64,000 nt of DNA from Clostridium_B lapidicellarium (GCF_041224415.1 NZ_JBGFFE010000010.1:1-64000), one strand, 5' to 3'. Shown: positions 51,819-60,760, counted from the stretch's first letter. The notes: generated by a model not told the origin, from the sequence alone. Numbers and translations are program-made.

Positions 51819-51884
51819 AAAAAATCTCTTTACCAGTCAATCTACGAATTGTGGATTATAGTGATTTAGGTAAGGAGATTTTTT
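51819..51884. terminator. Terminator between ddl and the CBS-GGDEF gene
   Basis: AAAAATCTCTTTACC pairs imperfectly with GGTAAGGAGATTTTT across a loop of about 35 nt, with a T run on the plus strand and one on the minus strand. It separates two convergent genes. Confidence 0.65.
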
Positions 51885-51894
51885 ATAAATTTCC

Positions 51895-52770
51895 TCAATT
51901 GTCCGTTGAAATATCGCCTATATCCTTTACTACAAATAAATGTCTGTCAATATTTTTCGCTTTAGTAGAAGCTAAACTTGCTGCATTGATCAATTTATCT
52001 ATACAGCTCAATATATCAGCCTTTTCATGAAGATTTCTTGCTTTACACCCCGCTATACCTATGGATATTGAAACCAAAATTTTTTCTGAAAAAATATTTC
52101 TCCTTACCAGGGATATTATACGATCTGCCAGTGCCTCATTTTCATTTAAGGAATAACAAGTGAGAATGGCAAATTCATCACCTGCATACCTGCAAAAATA
52201 AATATTATTGTATGCACTTATATTTTTCTTTAAAATAGAAGCTACTGATTTTAACACCTTGTCTCCATTTATATGGCCATATTTTTTATTTATAAAGCCA
52301 AAATTGTCCAAATCCATAAATATAACTGAAATACTCTTATTCTCCTCAATCAGTTTATAGGCATTGTAAAATATGTAATCACTTTTATAAAATCCTGTAA
52401 GCAAATCGATGTGCTTCCCCAATTCAATTTTTAAAATTGTCCTTGTAATAAATCCTGTAATTTCACTTTTGTCTTTAACTATCATAATTTCCAGATCATT
52501 ATTTTGATTGAATATCTCCAATGCCTTCCATATATATGTACTTCCCTTTACACACACATATTTATTTGACATAATATCTGCAACTATTCTATTGGGATGT
52601 GCTGTAATCAATTCTTTTTCCGTAACTATGCCAACTAATTCACAGGATTTATAAACCAACAGGCACTCGATATTATCTTCATAAAAATAATGCTGAATGG
52701 AATTCACTCCAGAAAGCATATTAACCTTCACAAAATTTTTATCCGATATGCTTAAAACATTCTGTATCAT
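51895..52770 (-). CDS. CBS-pair diguanylate cyclase (GGDEF domain)
   Basis: A 291-residue soluble protein. Two CBS motifs (about 1-115; LVYKSCELVGIVTEKELI and IMIVKDKSEITGFITR) precede a GGDEF domain (about 120-280) with LLTGFYKSDYIFYNAY, VIFMDLDNFGFINKKYGH, and the active-site loop CRYAGDEFAIL. AGDEF is an active variant in several cyclases. No RxxD inhibitory site is seen at the usual place. The CBS pair probably binds a nucleotide. It overlaps the upstream 116-residue gene by four bases. Confidence 0.85.
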   Translation of the reverse strand: MIQNVLSISDKNFVKVNMLSGVNSIQHYFYEDNIECLLVYKSCELVGIVTEKELITAHPNRIVADIMSNKYVCVKGSTYIWKALEIFNQNNDLEIMIVKDKSEITGFITRTILKIELGKHIDLLTGFYKSDYIFYNAYKLIEENKSISVIFMDLDNFGFINKKYGHINGDKVLKSVASILKKNISAYNNIYFCRYAGDEFAILTCYSLNENEALADRIISLVRRNIFSEKILVSISIGIAGCKARNLHEKADILSCIDKLINAASLASTKAKNIDRHLFVVKDIGDISTDN

Positions 52771-53117
52771 AAATCTATGGATTTACTAACATGCAATGTT
52801 ACACTAACTTGTGCTTTTATAATCATTGTTTCGTCAGCAATTTTACCTCCTTCCTCTAAAATTATGGAAATTAACTTATCTTTGGGAATTAAATTTATCA
52901 AAGATTTCTTAATAACAACCGCCTCTATAAATCTATGTTCTATTTTAATCACTTCATATTGCTCTGGTGAAAGCATGTCTACCATTCTTCTGGCAGCTTC
53001 CGGACCAATAGGAGATCTTTTACCAATGATCAGAACATCCTGCATTGGAGGTACTTCAAATTCCGAAAAATACATCGATACTTCCGCTGTCTTTGTACCT
53101 TGATTTTTACTTTTCAT
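52767..53117 (-). CDS. Hypothetical protein, 116 aa, coupled to the CBS-GGDEF gene
   Basis: A 116-residue protein that I do not recognise. It has alternating strands and helices (SMYFSEFEVPPMQDVLIIGK, GPEAARRMVDML, IILEEGGKIADETMIIKAQ) and no membrane segment. It overlaps the GGDEF gene by ATGA, so it is translated with it and may be a partner or sensor. The start at 53117 is preferred over ATG 53126, which lies only two nt from AAGGAG. Confidence 0.65.
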   Translation of the reverse strand: MKSKNQGTKTAEVSMYFSEFEVPPMQDVLIIGKRSPIGPEAARRMVDMLSPEQYEVIKIEHRFIEAVVIKKSLINLIPKDKLISIILEEGGKIADETMIIKAQVSVTLHVSKSIDL

Positions 53118-53235
53118 TAACAACATGTCTCCTTCCTATAATCCACATATAATATTATCATATCTTGTCTAATTCTTCTATAAATTATTTAATGTTTGTC
53201 ATATTTGCATATAATAAGTCGTATTTTTATTTCAT

Positions 53236-55743
53236 CTACCATTTTAAAACACAGCCCGTTTTATATTCGAATTTATTTTTTATTCTACTTAACTTTTCCC
53301 CACCACCCTTCAAATGACCTTCTTTAATTTTTAATTTCACACTCAAATCAAAATTATTAAAAGAGGGATTTTTTTTCAATTCTATTCCCTCCATTTTGCA
53401 GAGTTCAACTGCCATTTTTATTATTTCATTCTGATTTGCACTCTCGGACACACTCATGTTCCACCCTGTCAAATCCGATATTCTTTTAACTGTTTTCTCA
53501 CATTTTTTCCCTATCGCAGGAGTTATGAAAGACAGTTCTATATACTTTTCATCCAAATGAGATTTTATACTCTTTTTATAGGGTTTAAATTCCATATCTT
53601 CAAAAAATTCATCGATAAACTGCAAAGCCCTGTTTTGCTCCATAACATCATGTCTGCTTCCTGATTTTACAATTACGGCATTCGCATTCTTGGAAACTAA
53701 GTTTTCCTTATATCTAACTGAAATATTTATCCCCGTAATATTCTTGAATTTTTTTTCACTGTCTTCTATCGCGTTGGCAGGTGAGTCTAAAACTACTGTC
53801 ACCTCATTTTTTTCCAACCTATATGATATTTTTTCGACATTTTTCTGACTGAAAAGTTCCTTTATTACTTTTGAGGCCTCATTTATATTTACCGAGTTGT
53901 TTATTTTCACCTGCCATTTGAATTTTTTCTGGAAATCTTTCATTACATTATGTATATCCGCATTTACCACGGCAGGAAAGTCAAAATTCAACACAATTTC
54001 CCTGTTCTCATACATATAGCTGGCTTTTTTAAAATTAAATTTACCAAAATAATTATGTACAATCTCTTTCAATTCATTTGGTTTAAGTTCCTTCCTGTCT
54101 AATTTTTCCAGTACTTTCCCCTCTTCTTGACATTTAAATAAAAACAGCCTCTTGCTGTCATTTTCAAAATATGGAGAGTAAATTATAATTTTTTGAAAAT
54201 CCCTGAAAGATTTTTCTAATTTATTACAACCCCTCCATATATAAAAGAGTTCTTCTGCCGTGAATAACCTTTTTCCATAATTTTTGGATATAAATTCCCA
54301 TAAGCTTCTAACATTGTGTTCATCTAATTCCATGTAGGAATTCATAACCTTGTTTATATATGTTTTACGCTGTCTCCGGGGCTTATGTATATCTATTGCA
54401 TAGCTGTCGCCGCACTTAGGAGCATATACCCTTCCACTTGTCTCCTCAAAAAGTTCTCTGGAAAAACTTTCCACTACATTTTCATCTCCATGGACAATAA
54501 ATATGCTTCTGGGATTTAAAAGGTGAATCAACGATTTTATTTCGAGTTTATCACTATGTGCTGAAAGTCCTATTCTCTCGACTTTACATTTTACCTCGAT
54601 AGTTTTCCCGTTTAAGCACAATTTTTTGTTTTTTTCGTCCTTTAAAAGATCCAGCAATTTTCTCCCGGGTGACTCTTCATCCTGATAGCCTGTTATAACT
54701 ATATACCCTTTTTGCATGGGAGCTATCTTTTCTGCATAGTACTGACTGTAGCCTCCTGTAAGCATTCCTGAACTCGATATTATCACACAGGGTTCTTCAT
54801 TTTCCAATATCCTCTCTCTGGTACTATTATCTTTTACGGCCACTATATTGTCATCATAAAAGGGTTCAATTCCCTTTAATATTTTTTTCCCCAGAGAATT
54901 TTTAAGGTAAAGTGGATTTAACTTATAAGTTCGATTTATATCCCTTATCATCCCGTCCACATAAACTTTAATATTTTTTAATCTATTTTTGTTCATTGCC
55001 TTTTTTACAATGAGTATCACTTCCTGAGCCCTTCCAAGAGCAAAGGCAGGAATAAGCATTTTACCTTTTTCCCTGACACATCTGTCTATTACATCTACAA
55101 GCTTTTCTTCCTCTACCTGCCTATTTGAATGCAGCCTGTCACCGTAGGTTGATTCAAAGACTGCCGCATCCGGTCTCAATTTAGGTATTTTAAGACCTTC
55201 CACTGTCTTCTGAGAAAACAGGGAAAAATCACCGGAATAAAAAAATGAACCCTCCGGCGTGGTAATATAAACACAGCTGGCTCCCGCTATATGTCCTGCC
55301 ATATAAAAAGTGAGAACCATATTGTCGAATATGGGAAACTTAACCATATAGTTTATGGGAAACACACGGCTCAACATATTTACAACATCTTTTTCTGCAT
55401 ACAATGGGATTTCTCCCTCCCGGTTGTTCATAATCTTCAAGCTGTCATAGAGCAGAACCTTCATCAAATCCTTGGTCATTTTAGTTGCATATATTCTGGC
55501 TTCCGGATATTCCCTGCTTATAATTGGAAGAGAGCCTATATGATCCATATGGGCATGGCTTATTACTATGGCATCTACGCCTCCATTATCCTGAATTAGT
55601 TTAAAATCCGGCAGGGCGTCTTTGGAAGAATTTTGTCTTACGCCGCAATCCAGTAATATATTTTTATTGTATATCCTGAGCAGCATGCAGCTTCCACCAA
55701 TCTCACGAGCTCCTCCCAGAAATGAAATATGCATATCATCCAA
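53236..55743 (-). CDS. Beta-CASP metallo-beta-lactamase-fold ribonuclease with a repeated C-terminal region
   Basis: An 835-residue protein. The first 450 residues are a CPSF73/RNase J-like beta-CASP nuclease: SHAHMDHIGSLP (metal site), GASCVYITTPEGSFFYSGDFS, FESTYGDRLHS, AFALGRAQEVI, SSSGMLTGG, and VERIGLSAHSDK with IFIVHGDENV at the end of the fold. Residues 540-835 form three or four divergent units of about 65 residues of similar beta-alpha-beta pattern (for example FPAVVNADIHNVMKDFQKKF, TPAIGKKCEKTVKRISDLTG and GGGEKLSRIKNKFEYKTG), suggestive of KH-like RNA-binding repeats. This is unusually long for the family. The start ATG 55743 has GGGAGAA six nt upstream. Confidence 0.85.
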   Translation of the reverse strand: MDDMHISFLGGAREIGGSCMLLRIYNKNILLDCGVRQNSSKDALPDFKLIQDNGGVDAIVISHAHMDHIGSLPIISREYPEARIYATKMTKDLMKVLLYDSLKIMNNREGEIPLYAEKDVVNMLSRVFPINYMVKFPIFDNMVLTFYMAGHIAGASCVYITTPEGSFFYSGDFSLFSQKTVEGLKIPKLRPDAAVFESTYGDRLHSNRQVEEEKLVDVIDRCVREKGKMLIPAFALGRAQEVILIVKKAMNKNRLKNIKVYVDGMIRDINRTYKLNPLYLKNSLGKKILKGIEPFYDDNIVAVKDNSTRERILENEEPCVIISSSGMLTGGYSQYYAEKIAPMQKGYIVITGYQDEESPGRKLLDLLKDEKNKKLCLNGKTIEVKCKVERIGLSAHSDKLEIKSLIHLLNPRSIFIVHGDENVVESFSRELFEETSGRVYAPKCGDSYAIDIHKPRRQRKTYINKVMNSYMELDEHNVRSLWEFISKNYGKRLFTAEELFYIWRGCNKLEKSFRDFQKIIIYSPYFENDSKRLFLFKCQEEGKVLEKLDRKELKPNELKEIVHNYFGKFNFKKASYMYENREIVLNFDFPAVVNADIHNVMKDFQKKFKWQVKINNSVNINEASKVIKELFSQKNVEKISYRLEKNEVTVVLDSPANAIEDSEKKFKNITGINISVRYKENLVSKNANAVIVKSGSRHDVMEQNRALQFIDEFFEDMEFKPYKKSIKSHLDEKYIELSFITPAIGKKCEKTVKRISDLTGWNMSVSESANQNEIIKMAVELCKMEGIELKKNPSFNNFDLSVKLKIKEGHLKGGGEKLSRIKNKFEYKTGCVLKW

Positions 55744-55828
55744 TTCTCCCTTCTCCTATATTCAATAGCTCATATAAAATAGTTTATACGAAAACGTCAT
55801 CTTATACAATGCTTAACATAATCAAAAT

Positions 55829-55866
55829 AAGGCATAACCCGGATAAAAAAGTTATACCTTATTTTA
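55829..55866. terminator. Bidirectional terminator downstream of the oxalate operon
   Basis: AAGGCATAAC and GTTATACCTT pair with one mismatch around a T- or A-rich loop, with TTATTTT following on the plus strand and TTATTTTGATT on the minus. It lies between the end of the oxlT-like gene and the beta-CASP gene. Confidence 0.6.
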
Positions 55867-56044
55867 CAACTATTGATTTACATTAAACAAAGGAAAAATA
55901 AAAAACCATTTTCAACAAAGCATCCAAAGTTTCTAAAATACAGCTATTCAGCATGATAAGCCTTCCCTGCCATTCTATAATTATACTTATTTAGTTTAAT
56001 AAACCAAATTTTTGAAATAATTCATATTATACTCTCTACAGAAA

Positions 56045-56137
56045 TTGGTATCTGGTATACCAAATACTATTGAAATGGTCTTGAGCTTATGTTATACTGA
56101 TAATGTAGTGTAAGGAGTAATGGTGAAGAAACTTTAA
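56045..56137 (+). promoter_or_regulatory. Orphan operator, promoter and ribosome binding site (oxalate regulon remnant)
   Basis: GGTATCTGGTATACC (56047-56061) differs in only two positions from the operator core found upstream of the Cdc48-like gene. Directly after it come TTGAAA (56070-56075), 17 nt, TATACT (56093-56098), TAAGGAG (56111-56117) and an ATG at 56120 that opens a five-codon frame (MVKKL, stop). It converges on the oxlT-like gene. It looks like the 5' end of a lost regulon member. The rest of this gap (55744-56144) holds only a terminator. Confidence 0.6.
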
Positions 56138-56144
56138 GAAAACA

Positions 56145-57437
56145 TTAATGGGTAGTTTCAGTAACTTTTTTCTTACTTACCACAGGCTGTTTTTTCACTG
56201 GTTTTGGTATGCGAGGCAAAACCAGTGACATTATACAGGCGTATAGTGAGAGCACTGCAGCACATGAAAATACTACATTCCATCCATAAGAGCTAGCTAG
56301 ATATGCTCCGAGACCCCCACCTAAAATAGAGGCTATTCCCTTCCCACTGTACAGAAATCCATAATTTGTGGCAGCATAAGTTGAGCCGAATACATCTGCA
56401 TTAGTTGGCGGAAACAGTGAGAATAACTGTCCCCAGGTAAACATTATGCACATCATGCAAATCACATAGAATATACTGTTGCTTCCTATGACAGGAAGTA
56501 TGAATAAAAATACTGCATTTAAACCGAAAGATATGAACATAGTTCGAGGACGTCCTAACTTATCTGAAATCCATCCCCAGAAAACCCTCCCTATTCCATT
56601 AGACAAGCTATTTAACATAACTGCTAGTACAATAATTGAAGAAGCTATTCCCATTTCCTTTCCGAAAGGTTTGGTATTAGCTGTAATAATAAGACCGCCT
56701 ACACTAATAGAAAAAAACATGGACCATATAAGCCAGAAATTAGGAGTTTTAAGCATTTGTGTAGGACTGAACCCAATTTGTAACTGATCTAATTTGGCAA
56801 TTTCCTCTTTCTTATTGGGCATTTTTGATCCTACAGGATAACGCAAAATCAAAGCTACAACTATAATTACAATGCCCTGTAGTGTTCCAGTAACCAGAAA
56901 AGCCTGCATAACTCCACTGCCCTGCAGCAGCCTGTCGATCACAGGTACAAAGGGCATTGAACCAAGGCCAAAAGCACCTGCTATTATACCAGAAGCCATA
57001 CCTCGCCGATCTGGGAACCAGCGAATCGCCACACTAACACATCCACCATAAACAATGGCTGCTCCAACTCCTGCCATGGCATAAGCAAAATACAGACCGC
57101 TTACAGAATTTACCTGTCCCATCATGCTCCATCCAACTCCAATCAACAGACCTGCAATAATAAACATAAGCTTTGATCCAAATCTATCCAGCAGATATCC
57201 TCCTGCGGGCTGAACAAATGTTTCAAACATAATAAACAGGGTAAAAGCGTACTGGACAACAGCCAGAGACGATTTTAACTGCGTAACCAAAGGAGTGGTA
57301 AATAAGGTCCAGGCATACTGTAGGTTGGCAATCATTATCATAGCAACAACAGCAGCTACAAGTTGAACCCAGCGGTTACCGAGGATTGATCCATATGCAT
57401 TGACATTTTTAGCTTTCATCTCGTCAATATTGTTCAT
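56145..57437 (-). CDS. OxlT-type major facilitator (oxalate:formate antiporter family)
   Basis: A 430-residue permease with 12 hydrophobic segments. The start NRWVQLVAAVVAMIMIANLQ and the loop GGYLLDRFGSK fit the oxalate:formate antiporter group. Arg284 (SNGIGRVFWGWISDK) and Lys366 (LYSGKGIASILGG) sit where OxlT of Oxalobacter has Arg272 and Lys355, both required for oxalate recognition (residue numbers from memory). It closes a cluster of oxalate-oxidoreductase-like genes, so oxalate import, with or without formate or another anion, is the likely role. AAGGAGGAATAATGC precedes the ATG. Confidence 0.85.
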   Translation of the reverse strand: MNNIDEMKAKNVNAYGSILGNRWVQLVAAVVAMIMIANLQYAWTLFTTPLVTQLKSSLAVVQYAFTLFIMFETFVQPAGGYLLDRFGSKLMFIIAGLLIGVGWSMMGQVNSVSGLYFAYAMAGVGAAIVYGGCVSVAIRWFPDRRGMASGIIAGAFGLGSMPFVPVIDRLLQGSGVMQAFLVTGTLQGIVIIVVALILRYPVGSKMPNKKEEIAKLDQLQIGFSPTQMLKTPNFWLIWSMFFSISVGGLIITANTKPFGKEMGIASSIIVLAVMLNSLSNGIGRVFWGWISDKLGRPRTMFISFGLNAVFLFILPVIGSNSIFYVICMMCIMFTWGQLFSLFPPTNADVFGSTYAATNYGFLYSGKGIASILGGGLGAYLASSYGWNVVFSCAAVLSLYACIMSLVLPRIPKPVKKQPVVSKKKVTETTH

Positions 57438-57524
57438 GCATTATTCCTCCTTAAATTCATATTTAATTTTCAAAGATCTGTTTCCGAACTTTTGCTTATT
57501 ACCACCTTCTTTCTTTTAATTAGA

Positions 57525-57553
57525 ACCCCGGAGTTATTAAATTGATCCGGGGT
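57525..57553 (-). promoter_or_regulatory. GC-rich hairpin between beta-subunit and transporter genes
   Basis: ACCCCGG and CCGGGGT form a 7-bp stem around a 15-nt loop. There is no good T run on the minus strand, so an RNA processing or stability element that sets the ratio of enzyme to transporter is more likely than a full terminator. Confidence 0.5.
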
Positions 57554-57598
57554 AAGGTAAATTGTATATTTTTACTATTATATTTTGATTAAGATTTA

Positions 57599-58543
57599 TT
57601 ATTCTACCACTGGAGGCACGCTGTATTCTATCCCAACTTCTTTCATGCGTTGATTCGCAAATTTCTGAAGCTTTTCGATATGTTCAGGTTTAAGATGATT
57701 GAATCGTCCTTGATACTTTATATATTCACTGACCGGTTTAAATTTAGCAGGTTTATACGTCAACTTATACTTACCATCCACAAGTTCATACAACTGTACC
57801 ATCCCGGTTTCAACTGCCAGTTTGGCAATCTTAACTGTTTTTTCCGCCGGAAAACTCCATCCTTTCGGGCAGGGTGCATGTATATATAGAAAAGCAGGTC
57901 CATCGGCATTACAGGCTTTACGTACTTTATTCATCAAATCAAGCGGATAACCTATTGATGCAGTGCCCAGATATTTTAGTTCAGGATGGCCGTGAGCCAT
58001 TATCTTGGTGATATCTTTAGGCATAAGTTTTCTACCTTCAGGAACCACCGGACCGGCTGGAGTAAAAGTAGTCCATGCTCCATAAGGCGTAGTTGGAGAA
58101 GCTTGAATACCTGTATTGGCATAGGATTCATTGTCATAGCAAATAAATACTATATTATGCCCCCTGTAAAAAGCTGCAGACAGGGACTGCAGTCCTATAT
58201 CGGCAGTGCTGCCGTCACCGGCCATCACAATGATATTAGGATATTTCGCACTGGTCTTATGCTTACGTATCATAGCTTTAAATGCTGCCGATATTCCAGA
58301 TGCAACTCCCCCGCCGTTGGTAATCTGTGCATGTATCCACGGAACGGCCCAGGGACCACATCCATAACTGGTATTTGCAACATACATGCAGCCCGTGGGA
58401 CCGACAAAAATTGTATTTTTCCCTGCTGCCTTGGCTACCAGCCTATACTGCAGTGCGGGACCGCACCCGGCACAAGTACGGTGACCTGGAACATAATATT
58501 CCTCTTTCGGGGCTTCCTTAATAGATTTAATCTCTTCTAACAC
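57599..58543 (-). CDS. Oxalate oxidoreductase-like 2-oxoacid:ferredoxin oxidoreductase, beta (thiamine diphosphate) subunit
   Basis: Binds thiamine diphosphate and one 4Fe-4S cluster. The 314-residue protein has HRTCAGCGPALQYRLVAKA (two cluster cysteines), FVGPTGCMYVANTSYG, VMAGDGSTADIGLQSLSAAF (Mg-binding GDG), YDNESYANTGIQASPTTPYG and HAPCPKGWSFP. From memory the Moorella oxalate oxidoreductase beta subunit is also 314 residues. The start is taken as GTG 58543, seven nt after AAGGGAGG; an in-frame ATG upstream overlaps this ribosome binding site. It follows the alpha-subunit gene by 20 nt. Confidence 0.88.
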   Translation of the reverse strand: MLEEIKSIKEAPKEEYYVPGHRTCAGCGPALQYRLVAKAAGKNTIFVGPTGCMYVANTSYGCGPWAVPWIHAQITNGGGVASGISAAFKAMIRKHKTSAKYPNIIVMAGDGSTADIGLQSLSAAFYRGHNIVFICYDNESYANTGIQASPTTPYGAWTTFTPAGPVVPEGRKLMPKDITKIMAHGHPELKYLGTASIGYPLDLMNKVRKACNADGPAFLYIHAPCPKGWSFPAEKTVKIAKLAVETGMVQLYELVDGKYKLTYKPAKFKPVSEYIKYQGRFNHLKPEHIEKLQKFANQRMKEVGIEYSVPPVVE

Positions 58544-58563
58544 TTGACTTCCTCCCTTCATAT

Positions 58564-59754
58564 CTATAATTCAAATGGCAGCCAGTAACTTTGCTTCTTA
58601 CTTTTACCAGTATCAACTGCATCTTTCATAATACTGTACATCTTATAGAATTCATCCTGGGTGATCATGGAACCCCCAAGCCCTGCTACAAATCCGATTG
58701 TTTCTATTTTCTCATCGTTATTATACAAAGCTGCCCTGACTTCAGTCAGAAGGACACCTGCCCCGCAGGATATTCCAAAATTGACTGAGTTGTCCACCAC
58801 ACCTACCACTTTAAATCTGCTCAAAGCCTCCCGAACTTGTTCAGTTGGGAAAGGTCGCAGTGTACGCAGTCTTACCACACCAACCTTTTCACCTAAATTT
58901 CTCAAGTGCTTCGCCACGTTTTTGGCTGTCTCGGCATGTCCTCCCTGAATGAAAATAACTCTTTCTGCACCATCTGTCATATATTCTTCAAGCCATGGAT
59001 CATATCTGCGTCCAAATATATCCGCAAACTCATCATAGGCCTCATCAAATACATTTCTCACTCCTTCTATGGCCATATGCCTCTGGTACTGAGTTCCGGG
59101 TCCCATTTCCGGCTCCATCTGCGGACCTATAATCACAGGATTTTCTGTATCCAGCACATGTCGGTTCTTATAAGGTGGTAAAAATACATCAACTTGCTCC
59201 TGCGACGGAACATCAACTTCACCAAGAATATGGGATACAAAATATCCGTCCTGGCAGGCAAATTGTGGTAAAAGTACACGCGGATCTTCACCTATTCGAT
59301 AATATATGAGACTTAAATCCAAAGCCTCCTGCGGTGTAGAAGCCCATCCTTGAATCCACCCTTGATCCCGACAGCACAATGCATCTGTATGCTCCGAGCC
59401 AAAATCACCTGGAGGATCCAGTGTACGGTCTGCAATGGCCATTTGAAGTGGAAGTCTTTCTCCTGAAATTGGAGAATAAACCTCCATGGCATAGGTTACA
59501 CCTACCCCTGAACTGCCTGTAAAAGCCCTGGCCCCGGCAGCAGAAGCTCCATAAACTACACTGAGCTGTCCATGTTCACCTTCGCCTAAAACGAACTCAG
59601 CATCTAGTTCTCCATCCGCCACCATTCTCGCTAATTCCGACATAATTCCGGTATACGGACGGATTGGATACGAGCATATGACATCCACATTGGCCAATTT
59701 GATTGCATTGGCCGTTGCCACACATCCTGACATTCTCTTTATATTGCTTTTCAT
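58564..59754 (-). CDS. Oxalate oxidoreductase-like 2-oxoacid:ferredoxin oxidoreductase, alpha subunit
   Basis: A 396-residue alpha subunit of the pyruvate:ferredoxin oxidoreductase superfamily. The active-site loop is SYPIRPYTGIM, with Arg32 where pyruvate enzymes have Thr (YPITP). A second Arg110 and Asp113 occur in IADRTLDPPGDFG. With an offset of one these match Arg31, Arg109 and Asp112, which I recall as the substrate-binding and switch-loop residues of Moorella oxalate oxidoreductase; Glu60 (LGEGEHGQ) is probably the thiamine diphosphate Glu. GGAGGTGA lies nine nt before the ATG. Together with the OxlT-type gene this supports oxalate as the substrate. Confidence 0.87.
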   Translation of the reverse strand: MKSNIKRMSGCVATANAIKLANVDVICSYPIRPYTGIMSELARMVADGELDAEFVLGEGEHGQLSVVYGASAAGARAFTGSSGVGVTYAMEVYSPISGERLPLQMAIADRTLDPPGDFGSEHTDALCCRDQGWIQGWASTPQEALDLSLIYYRIGEDPRVLLPQFACQDGYFVSHILGEVDVPSQEQVDVFLPPYKNRHVLDTENPVIIGPQMEPEMGPGTQYQRHMAIEGVRNVFDEAYDEFADIFGRRYDPWLEEYMTDGAERVIFIQGGHAETAKNVAKHLRNLGEKVGVVRLRTLRPFPTEQVREALSRFKVVGVVDNSVNFGISCGAGVLLTEVRAALYNNDEKIETIGFVAGLGGSMITQDEFYKMYSIMKDAVDTGKSKKQSYWLPFEL

Positions 59755-59781
59755 TTTTCAATTCACCTCCCCAATATAAAT

Positions 59782-60075
59782 TCAATCCTTAAAGTCCAGT
59801 TCAGGAACTAAGGTAATCGCCCCTACAGGACACATCTCGGCACAAATTCCACATCCCTTGCAGTATTTCAAATTGAAAGTGATAGGACTATCTTTAGTCA
59901 TAAGATTCACACAAGAATCGGGACAGCTGATCCAGCAGATTTGACACTCTACACATTTTTCTGCATCCAATACAGGTCTCCTGGTGCGCCAATTGCCGGT
60001 AACCATACCTTCATTTTCTTTCTGCGGTGAAGGTACAGTACCTGCAAAGGGAATTTTTTCATACGGCACAGCCAT
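59782..60075 (-). CDS. Oxalate oxidoreductase-like ferredoxin (delta) subunit
   Basis: A 97-residue subunit with two 4Fe-4S cluster motifs: CVECQICWISCPDSC and CKGCGICAEMCPVGAI. It passes electrons from the thiamine site to external ferredoxin. In the Moorella enzyme gamma and delta are reported as one fused chain; here they are separate genes. AAGGAGGTATTTAAAA precedes the ATG, and 27 nt separate it from the alpha gene. Confidence 0.9.
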   Translation of the reverse strand: MAVPYEKIPFAGTVPSPQKENEGMVTGNWRTRRPVLDAEKCVECQICWISCPDSCVNLMTKDSPITFNLKYCKGCGICAEMCPVGAITLVPELDFKD

Positions 60076-60106
60076 TTTTAAATACCTCCTTAAATTTTTT
60101 TAACTT

Positions 60107-60760
60107 CTAAACAGAAGCTTGCTGCATAGTATTTACATCCACGACAATAGCTTGTTTATAAGCCTTCTTTGCAACATCCTTGTTGGCCACAATTTTAAGT
60201 AAATTATCGAATTGAACAATTTCAGTACCCTTGACAACAGCAGCAGCTAACGCGGCTCCAATACCCTTTCCAATTCCCGAGGCATCTGTGGCACCTTCAG
60301 CTCCGGAAAGAGTGATAACAGATTTTGAAAGACTGTTTGCATCAACTGTAACAATTTTAGAAAGATTTTCTGTGTTTTTTTTGATAAATCCAAATAAATA
60401 CTTCGGCAAACGCTTTGTGTTTATTACAAGTACAGCCCCCTGTTTTATTCCGCGTAGAATATCCACACCTTTTACAAGAGTTTCTTCTGTAAGAACAACA
60501 ATATCAGGAGCTTCATTTTCATAAACATATTTGGATTCAATTTCCTGAGGGCTAATTTTTCCATATGCCCTTACCGGGACATAGATACGGTCGGGAAGAT
60601 CAACATAATTCTCCCATGCCTGAACATATTTTCCCTCCAATGCAGCTGCCTCTGTTAAAGAAACAACTATGTCTCTGGCTTCTTTATTTTCATAAACTCC
60701 TCTACCCCAAACTGTAATCTGCATCAGCCCCGGTTCATCAAACAAATTTTGTCTTGACAT
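60107..60760 (-). CDS. Oxalate oxidoreductase-like gamma subunit
   Basis: A 217-residue subunit of the 2-oxoacid:ferredoxin oxidoreductase gamma type. Landmarks are MQITVWGRGVYENKEARDIV near the start (in place of the usual IRFHGRGGQG), VYVPVRAYGKISPQEIESKY, APDIVVLTEETLV and GAEGATDASGIGKGIGAALA. The substituted glycine-rich loop (WGRGVYENKEAR) may reflect altered contacts to the alpha subunit. It is the first enzyme gene after the Cdc48-like ATPase, 62 nt downstream. Confidence 0.86.
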   Translation of the reverse strand: MSRQNLFDEPGLMQITVWGRGVYENKEARDIVVSLTEAAALEGKYVQAWENYVDLPDRIYVPVRAYGKISPQEIESKYVYENEAPDIVVLTEETLVKGVDILRGIKQGAVLVINTKRLPKYLFGFIKKNTENLSKIVTVDANSLSKSVITLSGAEGATDASGIGKGIGAALAAAVVKGTEIVQFDNLLKIVANKDVAKKAYKQAIVVDVNTMQQASV

